A DNA stretch of 64,000 nt from Burkholderiales bacterium (GCA_017307865.1 JAFKGE010000022.1:52940-116939); one strand, 5' to 3'. Counted from the first letter of the stretch, positions 8,097 to 16,732 are shown. The notes: a model not told the origin generated them from the letters alone. Numbers and translations are program-made.

Positions 8097-8969
8097 TCGC
8101 CGCAGGGCCGCTCCCAAGGCGAAATCGGCCCCCTCGGGGGGCAGCGAACCACGCGCAGCGGGCAAGCGTGGGGGCATCATTTACTTGAAATCTGCAACGT
8201 CACGCGCGACTACGCGCTGCCGCGCGAATCGCTGCTGGCGCCGCCCGCCGTGCTGCAGGCGCTCAAGGGCGTGTCGCTGCAGGTCTCGGCCGGGCGCAGC
8301 ATGGGCATCGTGGGCGAGTCGGGCTCGGGCAAGAGCACGCTGGCGCGGCTGGTGATGGCGCTGGAGCGTCCCACCAGCGGCCAGGTGCTGTTGGAGGGGC
8401 GCGATTTGCACGCGCTGGCGCCGGCCGAGCTGCGCCGCGCCCGGCGCGACTTCCAGATGGTGTTCCAAGACCCCTACGGCTCGCTCGACCCGCGCCGCCC
8501 CATCTGGCGCACCGTGGCTGAGCCGGCGGCCGCGCTCGAGCGCGCCAGCCGCGCCCAGCAGCGCGAGCGCGCCGCCGCGATGCTGACCGCCGTCGGCCTG
8601 CGGCTGGATGCGCTCGACAAGTACCCGCACGAATTTTCCGGCGGCCAGCGCCAGCGCATCGCCATTGCGCGCGCGCTCATCACCCAGCCCAGGCTGATCG
8701 TGGCCGACGAGGCCGTCAGCGCGCTCGACGTCTCGGTGCAGGCGCAGGTGCTCAACCTGATGGCCGATTTGCGCGACGCGCACGGCGTCACCTTTTTGTT
8801 CATCAGCCATGACCTGGCCGTGGTCAGCCACCTGTGCCAGGACGTGGCCGTGATGCAGGGCGGGCGCATCGTCGAGCACGGCCCGGTGCGCCAGGTGCTG
8901 GGCGCGCCCAGCCACCCCTACACCCGCACTCTGCTGGCCGCCGTGCCCGAGATGGTCGTGCCCGCCTGA
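8070..8969 (+). CDS. Peptide ABC transporter ATP-binding protein, DppF/OppF type
   Basis: Second ATPase of the importer. From ATG 8070 it is 299 residues, but family similarity only begins at about residue 38 (LLEICNVTRDYALP); the first 37 residues ([20 protein letters not shown] and on) are translated repeat DNA. A TTG at 8182 close to the domain border is an alternative start. Walker A GESGSGKS, Q-loop FQDPYGSLDP, signature FSGGQRQRI, Walker B LIVADEAVSALD and H-loop ISHD are intact. It ends 65 bases before the binding-protein gene. Confidence 0.88.
   Translation: MTDAGQSPISPQGRSQGEIGPLGGQRTTRSGQAWGHHLLEICNVTRDYALPRESLLAPPAVLQALKGVSLQVSAGRSMGIVGESGSGKSTLARLVMALERPTSGQVLLEGRDLHALAPAELRRARRDFQMVFQDPYGSLDPRRPIWRTVAEPAAALERASRAQQRERAAAMLTAVGLRLDALDKYPHEFSGGQRQRIAIARALITQPRLIVADEAVSALDVSVQAQVLNLMADLRDAHGVTFLFISHDLAVVSHLCQDVAVMQGGRIVEHGPVRQVLGAPSHPYTRTLLAAVPEMVVPA
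8098..8175 (+). repeat. Second dispersed repeat type (GGGCCGCTCCCAAG block)
   Basis: GGGCCGCTCCCAAGGCGAAAT is followed by a CCCCCTCGGGGGG hairpin and ACGCGCAGCGGGCAAGCGTG. A related GGGCCGCTCCCAAGTGCGAAT lies at 35950-35970. Here it is translated as the N-terminus of the second ATPase. Confidence 0.5.
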
Positions 8970-8979
8970 CACCCCGGCG

Positions 8980-8998
8980 GCGCAGCGGGCCGCTGCGC
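8980..8998. repeat. Perfect hairpin between dppF-like and binding-protein genes
   Basis: Arms GCGCAGCGG and CCGCTGCGC with a single-base centre and no T-tract. It may protect or attenuate the mRNA before the binding-protein gene. Confidence 0.35.
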
Positions 8999-9034
8999 TA
9001 CCATGCTCGCCACCGCTTTCAACCGAGGAGACCC

Positions 9035-10528
9035 ATGCCCATGAAACGCCGCCACTTCGCCCTGTCGCTGCCCACCCTGGCCGCCGCGGCCCAGCTGCCT
9101 GCGCTGGCGCAGTCGGGCAAGAGCAGCATGGTGCTGGGCATGGCGCTGGAGCCGCCGGGCCTGGACCCGACCACCGGCGCCGCCGCCGCCATCGCCGAAG
9201 TGGTGCAGGACAACGTCTTCGAGACGCTCACCAAGATCAACGCCGACGGCAGCGTCACCCCGCTGCTGGCCGAGCGCTGGGAGGTCTCGCCCGACCTGCG
9301 CACCATCACCTTCTACCTGCGCAAGGGCGTCAAATTCAGCAACGGCGAGCCCTTCAACGCGCAGACCGTCAAGTTCAGCTTCGAGCGCGCGGCGGGCGAA
9401 AAAAGCACCAACAAGGACAAGCGCACCTTCACCGCCATGGACAGCGTGAGCGCGGTGGACGAGCACACCGTGGTCGTCATCAACAAGGAGCCCGACCCCG
9501 ACTTCCTGTTCTACCTGGGCCAGGCCACGGCGTCCATCGTCGAGCCCAAGAGCGCCGAGGGCAACAACGCCAAGCCCACCGGCACCGGCCCCTACCTGCT
9601 CGACAGCTGGGCCAAGGGCTCGTCCATCACGCTCAAGGCCTGGCCGGGCTATCGCAACGCCGGCGCCATCAAGATCAAGCGTGCCACCTTCCGCTTCATC
9701 AGCGACCCGGCCGCGCAGGTGGCCGCCGTGCTGTCGGGCGACATCGACGCCTTCCCGCGCGTCACGCCGCGGGGCCTGGCGCAGTTCAGGCGCGACCCGC
9801 GCCTGCAGACGCTGATCTGCGGCTCGCGCGCCAAGACCATCCTGGCGATGAACAACGCCAAGAAGCCCCTGAACGACGTGCGCGTGCGCCGCGCCATCAG
9901 CATGGCCATCGACCGCAAGGCCGTCATCGCCGGCGCCGGCGACGGCCTGGGCGTGCCCATCGGCAGCCACTACGTGCCCAGCGCGCCCGGCTACATCGAC
10001 ACCACCGGCATCAACCCCTACGACCCCGAGAAGGCCAAGGCACTGCTGAAGGAGGCCGGCATCACCACCCCGCTGGAGCTGTCGCTGGTGCTGCCGCCGC
10101 CGCCCTACGCGCGCCAGGGCGGCGAGGTCATCGTCTCCGAGCTGGCCAAGATCGGCATCACCTGCAAGGTGCAGAACGTCGAATGGGCGCAGTGGCTGGC
10201 CAACGTCTACGGCGGCGCGCACAACTACGACCTGACCATCATCAGCCACGTCGAGCCGTTCGACCTGGGCAACTTCGCCAAGCCGGGCTACTACTGGGGC
10301 TACCACAACCCCAAGTTCGACGAGCTGTTTGCGCGCATCAAGAACAGCCCCACCGAAGCCGAGCGCAACAAGCTGCTGGGCGAGGCGCAAACCCTGCTGG
10401 CGCAGGACGCCGTGCTGGCTTGGCTGTACGCCCCGCAGTGGGTGACGGTGGCCAACAAGCGCGTGCACGGGCTGTGGAAGGACATGCCGATCTTCGTCAA
10501 CGACCTGTCGGCACTCAGCTGGTCTTGA
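9035..10528 (+). CDS. Peptide ABC transporter periplasmic substrate-binding protein
   Basis: Family 5 extracellular solute-binding protein (DppA/OppA type), 497 residues. GAGGAG at 9025-9030 supports ATG 9035, with ATG 9041 (MKRRHF) almost equally possible. The N-terminus MKRRHFALSLPTLAAAAQLP...ALAQS is a signal peptide with an Arg-Arg pair that could direct Tat export. The mature part has the family hallmarks LDPTTGAAAAIAEVVQDNVFETL and YFLRKGVKFSNGEPFNA-like segments and a C-terminal lobe ending NDLSALSWS. It is the last gene of the transporter set and presumably delivers the substrate. Confidence 0.9.
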   Translation: MPMKRRHFALSLPTLAAAAQLPALAQSGKSSMVLGMALEPPGLDPTTGAAAAIAEVVQDNVFETLTKINADGSVTPLLAERWEVSPDLRTITFYLRKGVKFSNGEPFNAQTVKFSFERAAGEKSTNKDKRTFTAMDSVSAVDEHTVVVINKEPDPDFLFYLGQATASIVEPKSAEGNNAKPTGTGPYLLDSWAKGSSITLKAWPGYRNAGAIKIKRATFRFISDPAAQVAAVLSGDIDAFPRVTPRGLAQFRRDPRLQTLICGSRAKTILAMNNAKKPLNDVRVRRAISMAIDRKAVIAGAGDGLGVPIGSHYVPSAPGYIDTTGINPYDPEKAKALLKEAGITTPLELSLVLPPPPYARQGGEVIVSELAKIGITCKVQNVEWAQWLANVYGGAHNYDLTIISHVEPFDLGNFAKPGYYWGYHNPKFDELFARIKNSPTEAERNKLLGEAQTLLAQDAVLAWLYAPQWVTVANKRVHGLWKDMPIFVNDLSALSWS

Positions 10529-10664
10529 TGTGAATCACCCCCAGTCTCCACACGCTTCGCGTTGTTGCGCCTCCCCCCTTCCGGGGGCATCGCCAGTGAC
10601 CGGGGAAACCCCGGCCACGGCGATCGCTGGCGCGGCCTGCTCCGCGGCCCTCCGACTCTTTGGG
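10528..10664. repeat. Intergenic 135-bp element, copy 1
   Basis: Shares long blocks with 13846-13980: GTTGCGCCTCCCCCCTTCC, CGGGGAAACCCCGGCCACGG and GGCCTGCTCCGCGGCC. An internal hairpin lies at 10596-10618. It is followed about 40 bases later by a copy of the 60-bp repeat, as is copy 2. Confidence 0.7.
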
Positions 10665-10700
10665 TTGGGTGCGCGGCTGGCGATGCAACAGCGTCTTTGA

Positions 10701-10765
10701 AAGCTCCTTGTTCAGTAGCTGCCGGCGCTTGTCCGACGGGCGCCAGCGGCTCTTTTTCCTTGAAG
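10701..10765 (+). repeat. Dispersed 60-bp repeat, copy C
   Basis: Core CAGTAGCTGCCGGCGCTTG then GGGCGCCAGCGGCTCTTTTT, immediately before the amidase gene. Confidence 0.65.
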
Positions 10766-10775
10766 ACTCGCCACC

Positions 10776-12176
10776 ATGCCCGAACTGCATGAACTGAGCG
10801 CCCAAGATCTGCTGGCCGGCTACGCCCGCCGCGCCTTCTCCCCGCTGGAGGTCTGCCAGGCCCTCATCGCCCACATCGAGCGCTGGGAGCCGCGCCTGCA
10901 GGCCACCTACCTGTACCGGCCCGAGCAGGCACTGCAGCAGGCGCGCGCCAGCAGCGCGCGCTGGCAGCGCGGCGCGCCCTGTGGCCCGCTGGACGGCGTG
11001 CCCGGCACGCTGAAGGAAAACATCGCCACCGCGGGCGACCCCATGCCCGCCGGCTCGGCGGCCTCGTCGGCGCCGCTGGCCGCGCAAGATGCCCCACCCG
11101 CCGCCCGCCTGCGCGAGGCTGGCCTGGTGCTGCTCAGCAAGACCACCATGCCCGACTGGGGCATGCTGTCCTCGGGCCTGTCCAGCTTTCACCGTCTGGC
11201 GCGCAACCCCTGGGACCTGAGCCGCACCCCCGGCGGCAGCAGCGCCGGCGCGGGCGCCGCGGCCGCCGCCGGCTACGGCCCGCTGCACGTGGGCACCGAC
11301 ATCGGCGGTTCGCTGCGCCTGCCGGCCAGCTGGTGCGGCATCTTTACCCTCAAGCCCAGCCTGGGCCGCGTGCCCATCGATCCGCCCTACATGGGCCGCG
11401 CCGCCGGCCCCATGACGCGCAGCGTGAGCGACGCCGCCCTGATGCTGCAGGTGCTGGCCCAGCCCGACGCGCGCGACAGCATGAGCCTGCCCGAGCAGGC
11501 GCTGGACTGGGCCGGCGTGGCCGGCACGTCCATCGAGCACCTGCAGGGCCTGCGCGTCGGCCTGCTGCTGGAGCCCGGCTGCGGCCTGCCGGTCGAGCCC
11601 GAAATCACCGCCGCCGTGCAGGCCGCGGCCCGCCTGTTCGAGGCCGCCGGCGCCCACGTCACGCCCATGCGCCCCTTCTTCACGCGCGAGATGCTCGACG
11701 GGCTGGACCACTTCTGGCGCATGCGCTCGCGCATCGACCTGCAGGCGCTGGCGCCCGCGCAGCGCGAGCGGCTGCTGCCCTACATCCGCCAGTGGGCCGA
11801 AAGCGCCGCCGCCTTCGACGGCCCGCACGTCTTCAAGGCCTATGCGCAGACGCACGCCACGCGCGTGGCCACCGTGGCCGCCAGCGCGCCGTTCGACTAC
11901 GTCATCTCGCCCGTCTCACCCAACCTGCCCGCGCCCGCCGAAGACCCCTCGCCCACCAACGACCCGCTGCGCCCGCTGGAACACATTGCCTTTACCGTGC
12001 CCTGGAACATGAGCGAGCAGCCCGCCGCCTCGATCAACTGCGGCCATTCGGCCGGCGGCCTGCCCATCGGCCTGCAGATCGCGGGCCGCCGCTTCGACGA
12101 CGTGGGGGTGCTGAAGGTGGCACGCGCCTTCGAGCAGCTGCGCGGCGCGCAGCGCCCCTGGCCGCGGCCTCAGTGA
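10776..12176 (+). CDS. Amidase (amidase-signature family)
   Basis: Amidase-signature hydrolase of 466 residues acting on an unidentified amide. The Ser-cisSer-Lys triad is visible as Lys80 (GTLKENI), Ser155 (GGSSAGAG) and Ser179 (TDIGGSLR). The Gly/Ser-rich signature spans about 150-182. No signal peptide is apparent, so it is presumably cytoplasmic. It follows a peptide transporter, separated by about 250 bases of repeats, so it might act on imported peptide amides or related compounds; that link is inferred from position only. Its 3' end overlaps the convergent hydroxylase gene by 7 bases. Confidence 0.88.
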   Translation: MPELHELSAQDLLAGYARRAFSPLEVCQALIAHIERWEPRLQATYLYRPEQALQQARASSARWQRGAPCGPLDGVPGTLKENIATAGDPMPAGSAASSAPLAAQDAPPAARLREAGLVLLSKTTMPDWGMLSSGLSSFHRLARNPWDLSRTPGGSSAGAGAAAAAGYGPLHVGTDIGGSLRLPASWCGIFTLKPSLGRVPIDPPYMGRAAGPMTRSVSDAALMLQVLAQPDARDSMSLPEQALDWAGVAGTSIEHLQGLRVGLLLEPGCGLPVEPEITAAVQAAARLFEAAGAHVTPMRPFFTREMLDGLDHFWRMRSRIDLQALAPAQRERLLPYIRQWAESAAAFDGPHVFKAYAQTHATRVATVAASAPFDYVISPVSPNLPAPAEDPSPTNDPLRPLEHIAFTVPWNMSEQPAASINCGHSAGGLPIGLQIAGRRFDDVGVLKVARAFEQLRGAQRPWPRPQ

Positions 12177-12847
12177 GACGCCGGCCGGGCTTTCGGCTGG
12201 TAGCGCGTGCCCAGGATCACGTCCCACAGGCTGCTGGTGACGCCGAAGTTCTTGTCGGCGTGCCGGTGGTGCTCGTCGTGAAACGCCACCCAGCGCTGCA
12301 GCCGCGGGCTCTTGAAGTGGTGCACGTGAATCAGCACGTGGCTGATGCCGTAGGCCGCGTAGCCGGCCGCCACCACGCCCGCCAGCAGCAGCGCGTAGTC
12401 GGCCGGCAGCACCAGCGCGAACAGGCCCGCCAGCGCGCCCATGAACAACGGCGGCAAGAAGAACGGCAGCGCGTCGTAGCCCAGCGGGTCGAGGTGGTGA
12501 TGGCCGTGCCCGCGCTTGAACGGCCCGGTGTGGCGGCCATGGAACAGCCAGCGGTGGGCGGCGTATTCGATGAAGCTGAACACCCACAGGCCCAGCGCCA
12601 CCGTCAGCAGCGCCCACGGCCAGCGCAGGCCGCCGTCGGCGATGGCCGCCAGGATCAGCACGGCGGCGGTCAGGCTGTCGGCGCTGAGGCCCAGGCGCAG
12701 GTTCAGGCGCGTGGTCGACAGTTGCGCCAACGGGCGCATCAGCCCTTGAAACGGCGCCAGGGCCCAGCGGGCCAGGCCGGCGCCACGCTTGTGTTGTGCC
12801 GGCGATTCGGGTCTGCGCACCATGGCCAAGCCCCTTGTTGTTGGCAT
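12170..12847 (-). CDS. Sterol desaturase/fatty acid hydroxylase family protein
   Basis: Integral membrane di-iron oxygenase of 225 residues. The histidine clusters that bind the two irons are present: HRWLFH, HGHHH, HVLIHVHHF and HDEHHRH. Four hydrophobic segments surround them. The family hydroxylates or desaturates lipids, sterols or carotenoids; the substrate here is unknown. The chosen start is ATG 12847, with an internal Met (12823) as an alternative. It faces a divergent PHP-phosphatase gene across a 143-bp gap. Confidence 0.82.
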   Translation of the reverse strand: MPTTRGLAMVRRPESPAQHKRGAGLARWALAPFQGLMRPLAQLSTTRLNLRLGLSADSLTAAVLILAAIADGGLRWPWALLTVALGLWVFSFIEYAAHRWLFHGRHTGPFKRGHGHHHLDPLGYDALPFFLPPLFMGALAGLFALVLPADYALLLAGVVAAGYAAYGISHVLIHVHHFKSPRLQRWVAFHDEHHRHADKNFGVTSSLWDVILGTRYQPKARPASH

Positions 12848-12978
12848 CGGTCTTGACCGCCGTCAGGATTCGACGCGCGGCCGCCGGTGCAGGTCAACAA
12901 AAAGTATAGCCGTCGCGTCCTCGGCGCGCCGCGCCGCCGGCCATCCCCGCAACATCGGCACACGAACGAGGCGCTTCG

Positions 12979-12984
12979 TAAAAT
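12979..12984 (+). promoter_or_regulatory. Predicted -10 element of the PHP phosphatase gene
   Basis: TAAAAT lies 6 bases before GTG 12991, with no Shine-Dalgarno sequence; the transcript is probably leaderless. Confidence 0.45.
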
Positions 12985-12990
12985 GGCTCG

Positions 12991-13845
12991 GTGAACGCTT
13001 ACACCAACCCCGACCTGCACTGCCACTCCGTCGTCTCCGACGGCACCCTGACGCCCGAAGTCCTGGCCGAACGCGCCAAGGGTGGCGGCGTCGACCTGTG
13101 GGCGCTGACCGACCACGACGAGGTCGGCGGCCAGCAGCGCGCGCTGGCGGCGGCCAAGGCGCAGGGGCTGGACTACCTGAGCGGGGTCGAGATCTCGGTC
13201 ACTTTTGCCGACACCACGGTGCACATCGTCGGCCTGGGCTTCGACCCCACCGACGCGCAGCTGGTGCAGGGCCTGGCCGACACGCGCGACGGGCGCGGGC
13301 CGCGCGCGCGCGAGATGGCGGCGCAGCTGGCCCAGGCCGGCATCCCCGGCGCCTACGAGGGCGCGCTCAAGTACGTCGGCAACCCGGCGCTGATCTCGCG
13401 CACGCACTTCGCGCGCTTTCTGGTCGACGCCGGCGTCTGTCGCGACACGCAGGAAGTGTTTCGCAAGTACCTGACCGAGGGCAGGCCCGGCTTCGTGCCG
13501 CACCGCTGGGCCAGGCTGGGCGACGCCGTGCGCTGGATCACGCAGGCCGGCGGCGTGGCCGTGGTGGCGCACCCGGCGCGCTACCACTTCAGCGCGACCG
13601 AGGAGTACGCGCTGTTCTCCGAGTTCAAGCAGCACGGCGGCCAGGGGGTCGAGGTGGTCACCGGCAGCCACACGGCGGCCGAGGCGCTGCGCTACGCCGA
13701 CCTGGCGCGCGAGTTCGGGCTGCTCGCTTCGCGCGGCAGCGACTTTCACAGCCCCGACGAGAGCCACATCGACCTGGGCCGCCTGCCGCCGCTGCCGGCC
13801 GACCTCACCCCCGTGTGGTCGCTGCTGGCCGACCGCATCCACTGA
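12991..13845 (+). CDS. PHP-domain 3',5'-nucleoside bisphosphate phosphatase (YciV/RNase AM family)
   Basis: Members of this PHP family remove the 3'-phosphate of nucleoside 3',5'-bisphosphates, and the E. coli relative (YciV, now Rnm) also degrades short RNAs 5'-3'. The 284-residue protein starts with GTG 12991 and shows metal-binding LHCHSVVSDGTL, WALTDHDEVGG, GVEIS, VVAHPARY and RGSDFHSP motifs. It is followed by a YciO-like gene, as in many proteobacteria. The TAAAAT box 6 bases before the start suggests a leaderless message. Confidence 0.88.
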   Translation: MNAYTNPDLHCHSVVSDGTLTPEVLAERAKGGGVDLWALTDHDEVGGQQRALAAAKAQGLDYLSGVEISVTFADTTVHIVGLGFDPTDAQLVQGLADTRDGRGPRAREMAAQLAQAGIPGAYEGALKYVGNPALISRTHFARFLVDAGVCRDTQEVFRKYLTEGRPGFVPHRWARLGDAVRWITQAGGVAVVAHPARYHFSATEEYALFSEFKQHGGQGVEVVTGSHTAAEALRYADLAREFGLLASRGSDFHSPDESHIDLGRLPPLPADLTPVWSLLADRIH

Positions 13846-13980
13846 GATGAACCACCCCCGTTGCTCCACTCGCTGCGCGATGTTGCGCCTCCCCCCTCCA
13901 GGGGGCGTCGCCAGTGGCCGGGGAAACCCCGGCCACGGCGACCGCTGGCACGGCCTGCTCCGCGGCCATGGGCCTCTTGG
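13846..13980. repeat. Intergenic 135-bp element, copy 2
   Basis: Second copy of the element at 10528-10664. It contains a hairpin at 13914-13936 with 10-bp arms GTGGCCGGGG and CCCCGGCCAC around AAA. It lies directly after the PHP gene stop and could act as a transcription barrier. Confidence 0.7.
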
Positions 13981-14014
13981 CATTTGACGCACCGCGAAGG
14001 GCGTGCAGCGCCGT

Positions 14015-14090
14015 GAAAAATCGAAATCCAGGCAAAAATCGCTTGCAGCGCGCGTCGAACGGGCGCGAGCAGCTATCGTTTCAATAGTTC
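14015..14090 (-). repeat. Dispersed 60-bp repeat, copy D
   Basis: On the minus strand it reads CGATAGCTGCTCGCGCCCG followed by GCGCGCTGCAAGCGATTTTT. It lies just upstream of the YciO-like gene. Confidence 0.65.
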
Positions 14091-14102
14091 ATCCAGCCCG
14101 CC

Positions 14103-14726
14103 ATGGCCCAACTGTTCACGGTCCACCCCGACAATCCGCAGCCGCGCCTGCTCAAGCAGGCGGCCGAGCTGCTGCACGGCGGCGGCGTGCTGGCGGTGCC
14201 CACCGACTCCTGCTATGCGCTGGTGTGCCACCTCGATGACAAGGCCGCCGCCGACGCGCTGCGCCGCATCCGCCAGCTGGACGACAAGCAGCTCCTGTCG
14301 CTGATCTGCCGCGACCTGGGCGAGCTGGCGGCCTACGCGCGGGTCGACAACGCGCAGTACCGCCTGCTCAAGCTGGGCACGCCGGGGCCTTTCACCTTCA
14401 TCCTGGAAGCCAGCAAGGAAGTGCCGCGGCGCGTCAGCCACCCGCAGCGCAAGACCATCGGCCTGCGCGTGTCGGCCCACCCGGTGATGCAGGGCCTGAT
14501 CGAGCTGCACCACGCGCCGCTGCTGGCCACCACGCTGATCCTGCCCGGCCAGGACGAGCCGCTGAACGACGCGCACGAGATCCGCGACGAGCTGGAAAAG
14601 CAGGTGGCCGGCGTGATCGACGCCGGCGCCTGCCCCGGCGTGCCCACCACCGTGGTGGACCTGAGCGGCGACGCGCCCGCGCTGCTGCGCCGCGGCCGGG
14701 GCGACCCGGCGCGCCTCGGCCTGTGA
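14103..14726 (+). CDS. Sua5/YciO/YrdC family protein (YciO type)
   Basis: YrdC-fold protein of 207 residues, related to threonylcarbamoyl-AMP synthases of tRNA t6A formation. The fold-typical motifs are present: GGVLAVPTDSCYALVC, LDDKQLLSLICRDL, GPFTFILEASKEVPRRV, TIGLRVSAHPV and PTTVVDLS. It resembles E. coli YciO more than TsaC, and YciO function is unsettled, so I do not assign t6A synthesis. It lies between a PHP phosphatase and an M50 protease, 24 bases before the latter. Confidence 0.85.
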   Translation: MAQLFTVHPDNPQPRLLKQAAELLHGGGVLAVPTDSCYALVCHLDDKAAADALRRIRQLDDKQLLSLICRDLGELAAYARVDNAQYRLLKLGTPGPFTFILEASKEVPRRVSHPQRKTIGLRVSAHPVMQGLIELHHAPLLATTLILPGQDEPLNDAHEIRDELEKQVAGVIDAGACPGVPTTVVDLSGDAPALLRRGRGDPARLGL

Positions 14727-14737
14727 CTGGCCTCTGA

Positions 14738-14743
14738 GACAAT
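14738..14743 (+). promoter_or_regulatory. Predicted -10 element of the M50 protease gene
   Basis: GACAAT lies 7 bases before GTG 14751, without a Shine-Dalgarno sequence; probable leaderless start. Confidence 0.35.
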
Positions 14744-14750
14744 CCGCGCC

Positions 14751-15419
14751 GTGGACTTCAACGACATCATCCAGACCATCGCCACCTACGCCCTGCCGGT
14801 GCTCTTTTCGATCACCGTGCACGAGGCGGCCCATGGCTACGTGGCGCGCCATTTCGGCGACGGCACCGCGTCCTTCCTGGGGCGCGTCACGCTCAACCCG
14901 CTCAAGCACATCGACCCCATCGGCACCATCGTCATGCCGCTGGCGCTGTATGTGATGACCAGCGGCGCCTTCATCTTCGGCTACGCCAAGCCGGTGCCGG
15001 TCAACTTCGGCCAGCTGCGCAACCCCAAGCGCGACATGATCTGGGTGGCGCTGGCCGGCCCCGTGTCCAACCTGCTGATGGCGCTGGGCTGGGGCATCCT
15101 GCTGTATGTGCTGATCGCCGCCGGCGTGGACGAGCGCTTCTTCATCGAGATGTGCCGCGGCGGCGTGCTGGTCAACGTGGTGATGTTCGTCTTCAACCTG
15201 TTTCCCCTGCCCCCGCTGGACGGCGGGCGCGTGCTGGTGGGCCTGCTGCCGGCGCGCCAGGCCATGGCCGTCAGCCGCATTGAGCCCTGGGGCTTTTTCA
15301 TCGTCATGGCGCTGATCGTCGCCGGCGTCATCAGCAACCTGTGGATGCGCCCGCTGATGCAGCTCACCTTTGCCTTTCTCGATGCGGTGCTCACGCCGCT
15401 CAAGCTTTTGCTGTCATGA
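14751..15419 (+). CDS. Site-2 protease family (M50) membrane zinc protease
   Basis: Intramembrane metalloprotease-like protein of 222 residues. The zinc motif HEAAH is at residues 24-28 in the first helix, and a C-terminal LPPLDGGRVLVGLLP supplies the third ligand Asp. About five hydrophobic segments are predicted. It lacks a PDZ domain, so it is the short form and not RseP. GTG 14751 is preceded by a GACAAT box, suggesting its own start within the cluster. Its stop overlaps the trpS ATG. The substrate is unknown. Confidence 0.88.
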   Translation: MDFNDIIQTIATYALPVLFSITVHEAAHGYVARHFGDGTASFLGRVTLNPLKHIDPIGTIVMPLALYVMTSGAFIFGYAKPVPVNFGQLRNPKRDMIWVALAGPVSNLLMALGWGILLYVLIAAGVDERFFIEMCRGGVLVNVVMFVFNLFPLPPLDGGRVLVGLLPARQAMAVSRIEPWGFFIVMALIVAGVISNLWMRPLMQLTFAFLDAVLTPLKLLLS

Positions 15420-16732
15420 ATGTTCCTGCCTCGCGCCGCGTACTCACCGGCATCACCACCAGCGGCACGCCGCACCTGGGCAACTACGTCGGCTCGATCC
15501 GCGCCTCGGTGCGCGCCAGCCGCCAGCCCGGCGTGCAAAGCTTCTACTTCCTGGCCGACTATCACGCGCTCATCAAGTGCCAGGAGCCGGCGCGCGTGCA
15601 GCGCAGCACGCTGGAGATCGCCGCCAGCTGGCTGGCCGCCGGGCTCGACCCCGAGCACGTCACCTTCTACCGCCAGTCCGACATCCCCGAGATCCCCGAG
15701 CTGACCTGGCTGCTCACCTGCGTCACCGGCAAGGGCCTGCTCAACCGCGCCCACGCCTACAAGGCCATGCTGGACAAGAACCAAGCCGCCGGCGCCGAGC
15801 CCGACGACGGCGTGACCGCCGGCCTGTACCTGTACCCGGTGCTGATGGGCGCCGACATCCTGATGTTCAGCGCCCACCAGGTGCCGGTGGGGCGCGACCA
15901 GATCCAGCACATCGAGATGGCGCGCGACATGGCCGCCAGCTTCAACCACCTGTACGGTGAGCACCTGACGCCGCCGGCGGCGCTGATCGACGACAACGTG
16001 GCCCTGCTGCCCGGCCTGGACGGGCGCAAGATGAGCAAGAGCTACGACAACACCATCGCCCTGTTCGGCCCGCGCGAGCAACTGCGCAAGCAGATCATGT
16101 CCATCGTGACCGACTCGCGCGCACCCGGCGAGCCCAAGGACACCGAGGGCTCGGCCCTCTACGCCATCTATCGCGCCTTTGCCGACGACGCCGAGGCCGC
16201 CGCGTTCGCGCAGGCCTTCCAGGGCGGCATCGGCTGGGCCGACGCCAAGCAGCAGCTGTTCGAGCGCATCGAGCGCGAGATCGGCCCCATGCGCGCGCGC
16301 TACGAGCACCTGATGGCCCACCCCGAGGAGGTCGAGGCCATCCTGCAGGCCGGCGCCCGCAAGGCACGCGCTCTGGCCACGCCCTTCATGCAGACCCTGC
16401 GCCACGCCGTCGGCCTGCGCGCGCTGACCGCGCAGCCCGATCGAGCCCAGGGCGACAAGGCCACGGCGCGCGCCGCCCTGCCCAGCTTCAAGCAATACCG
16501 CGAAGCCGACGGGCGCTTTTATTTCAAGCTGACCGACGCGCACGGCGCCGTGCTGCTGCAAAGCCAGGGTTTCGAGTCGCCGCGCGAGGCCGGCCAGGCC
16601 GTCAAGCGCCTGCAGAGCGAAGGCGCCGCCGCCTTGCCCGCGCTGGCGTCGCGGCTGCAGGCCACGCCCGACCCCGCCGCGCCGGCGCTGCAGCAGGCAC
16701 TGCAGCAGTTGCTGGCTGCCAGCCAGGCGTGA
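15416..16732 (+). CDS. trpS: Tryptophan--tRNA ligase with C-terminal extension
   Basis: Class I synthetase charging tRNA-Trp. ATG 15416 overlaps the preceding stop (ATGA); the longer frame upstream is not used. Residues 1-330 are a standard TrpS with the HIGH-type TSGTPHLGNY motif and the KMSKSYDN loop. At 438 residues it is about 100 longer than ordinary TrpS. The extra C-terminal part contains RFYFKLTDAHGAVLLQSQGF and ESPREAGQAVKRLQ, resembling a DUF1508/YegP unit, followed by an Ala-rich tail. Confidence 0.93.
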   Translation: MNVPASRRVLTGITTSGTPHLGNYVGSIRASVRASRQPGVQSFYFLADYHALIKCQEPARVQRSTLEIAASWLAAGLDPEHVTFYRQSDIPEIPELTWLLTCVTGKGLLNRAHAYKAMLDKNQAAGAEPDDGVTAGLYLYPVLMGADILMFSAHQVPVGRDQIQHIEMARDMAASFNHLYGEHLTPPAALIDDNVALLPGLDGRKMSKSYDNTIALFGPREQLRKQIMSIVTDSRAPGEPKDTEGSALYAIYRAFADDAEAAAFAQAFQGGIGWADAKQQLFERIEREIGPMRARYEHLMAHPEEVEAILQAGARKARALATPFMQTLRHAVGLRALTAQPDRAQGDKATARAALPSFKQYREADGRFYFKLTDAHGAVLLQSQGFESPREAGQAVKRLQSEGAAALPALASRLQATPDPAAPALQQALQQLLAASQA

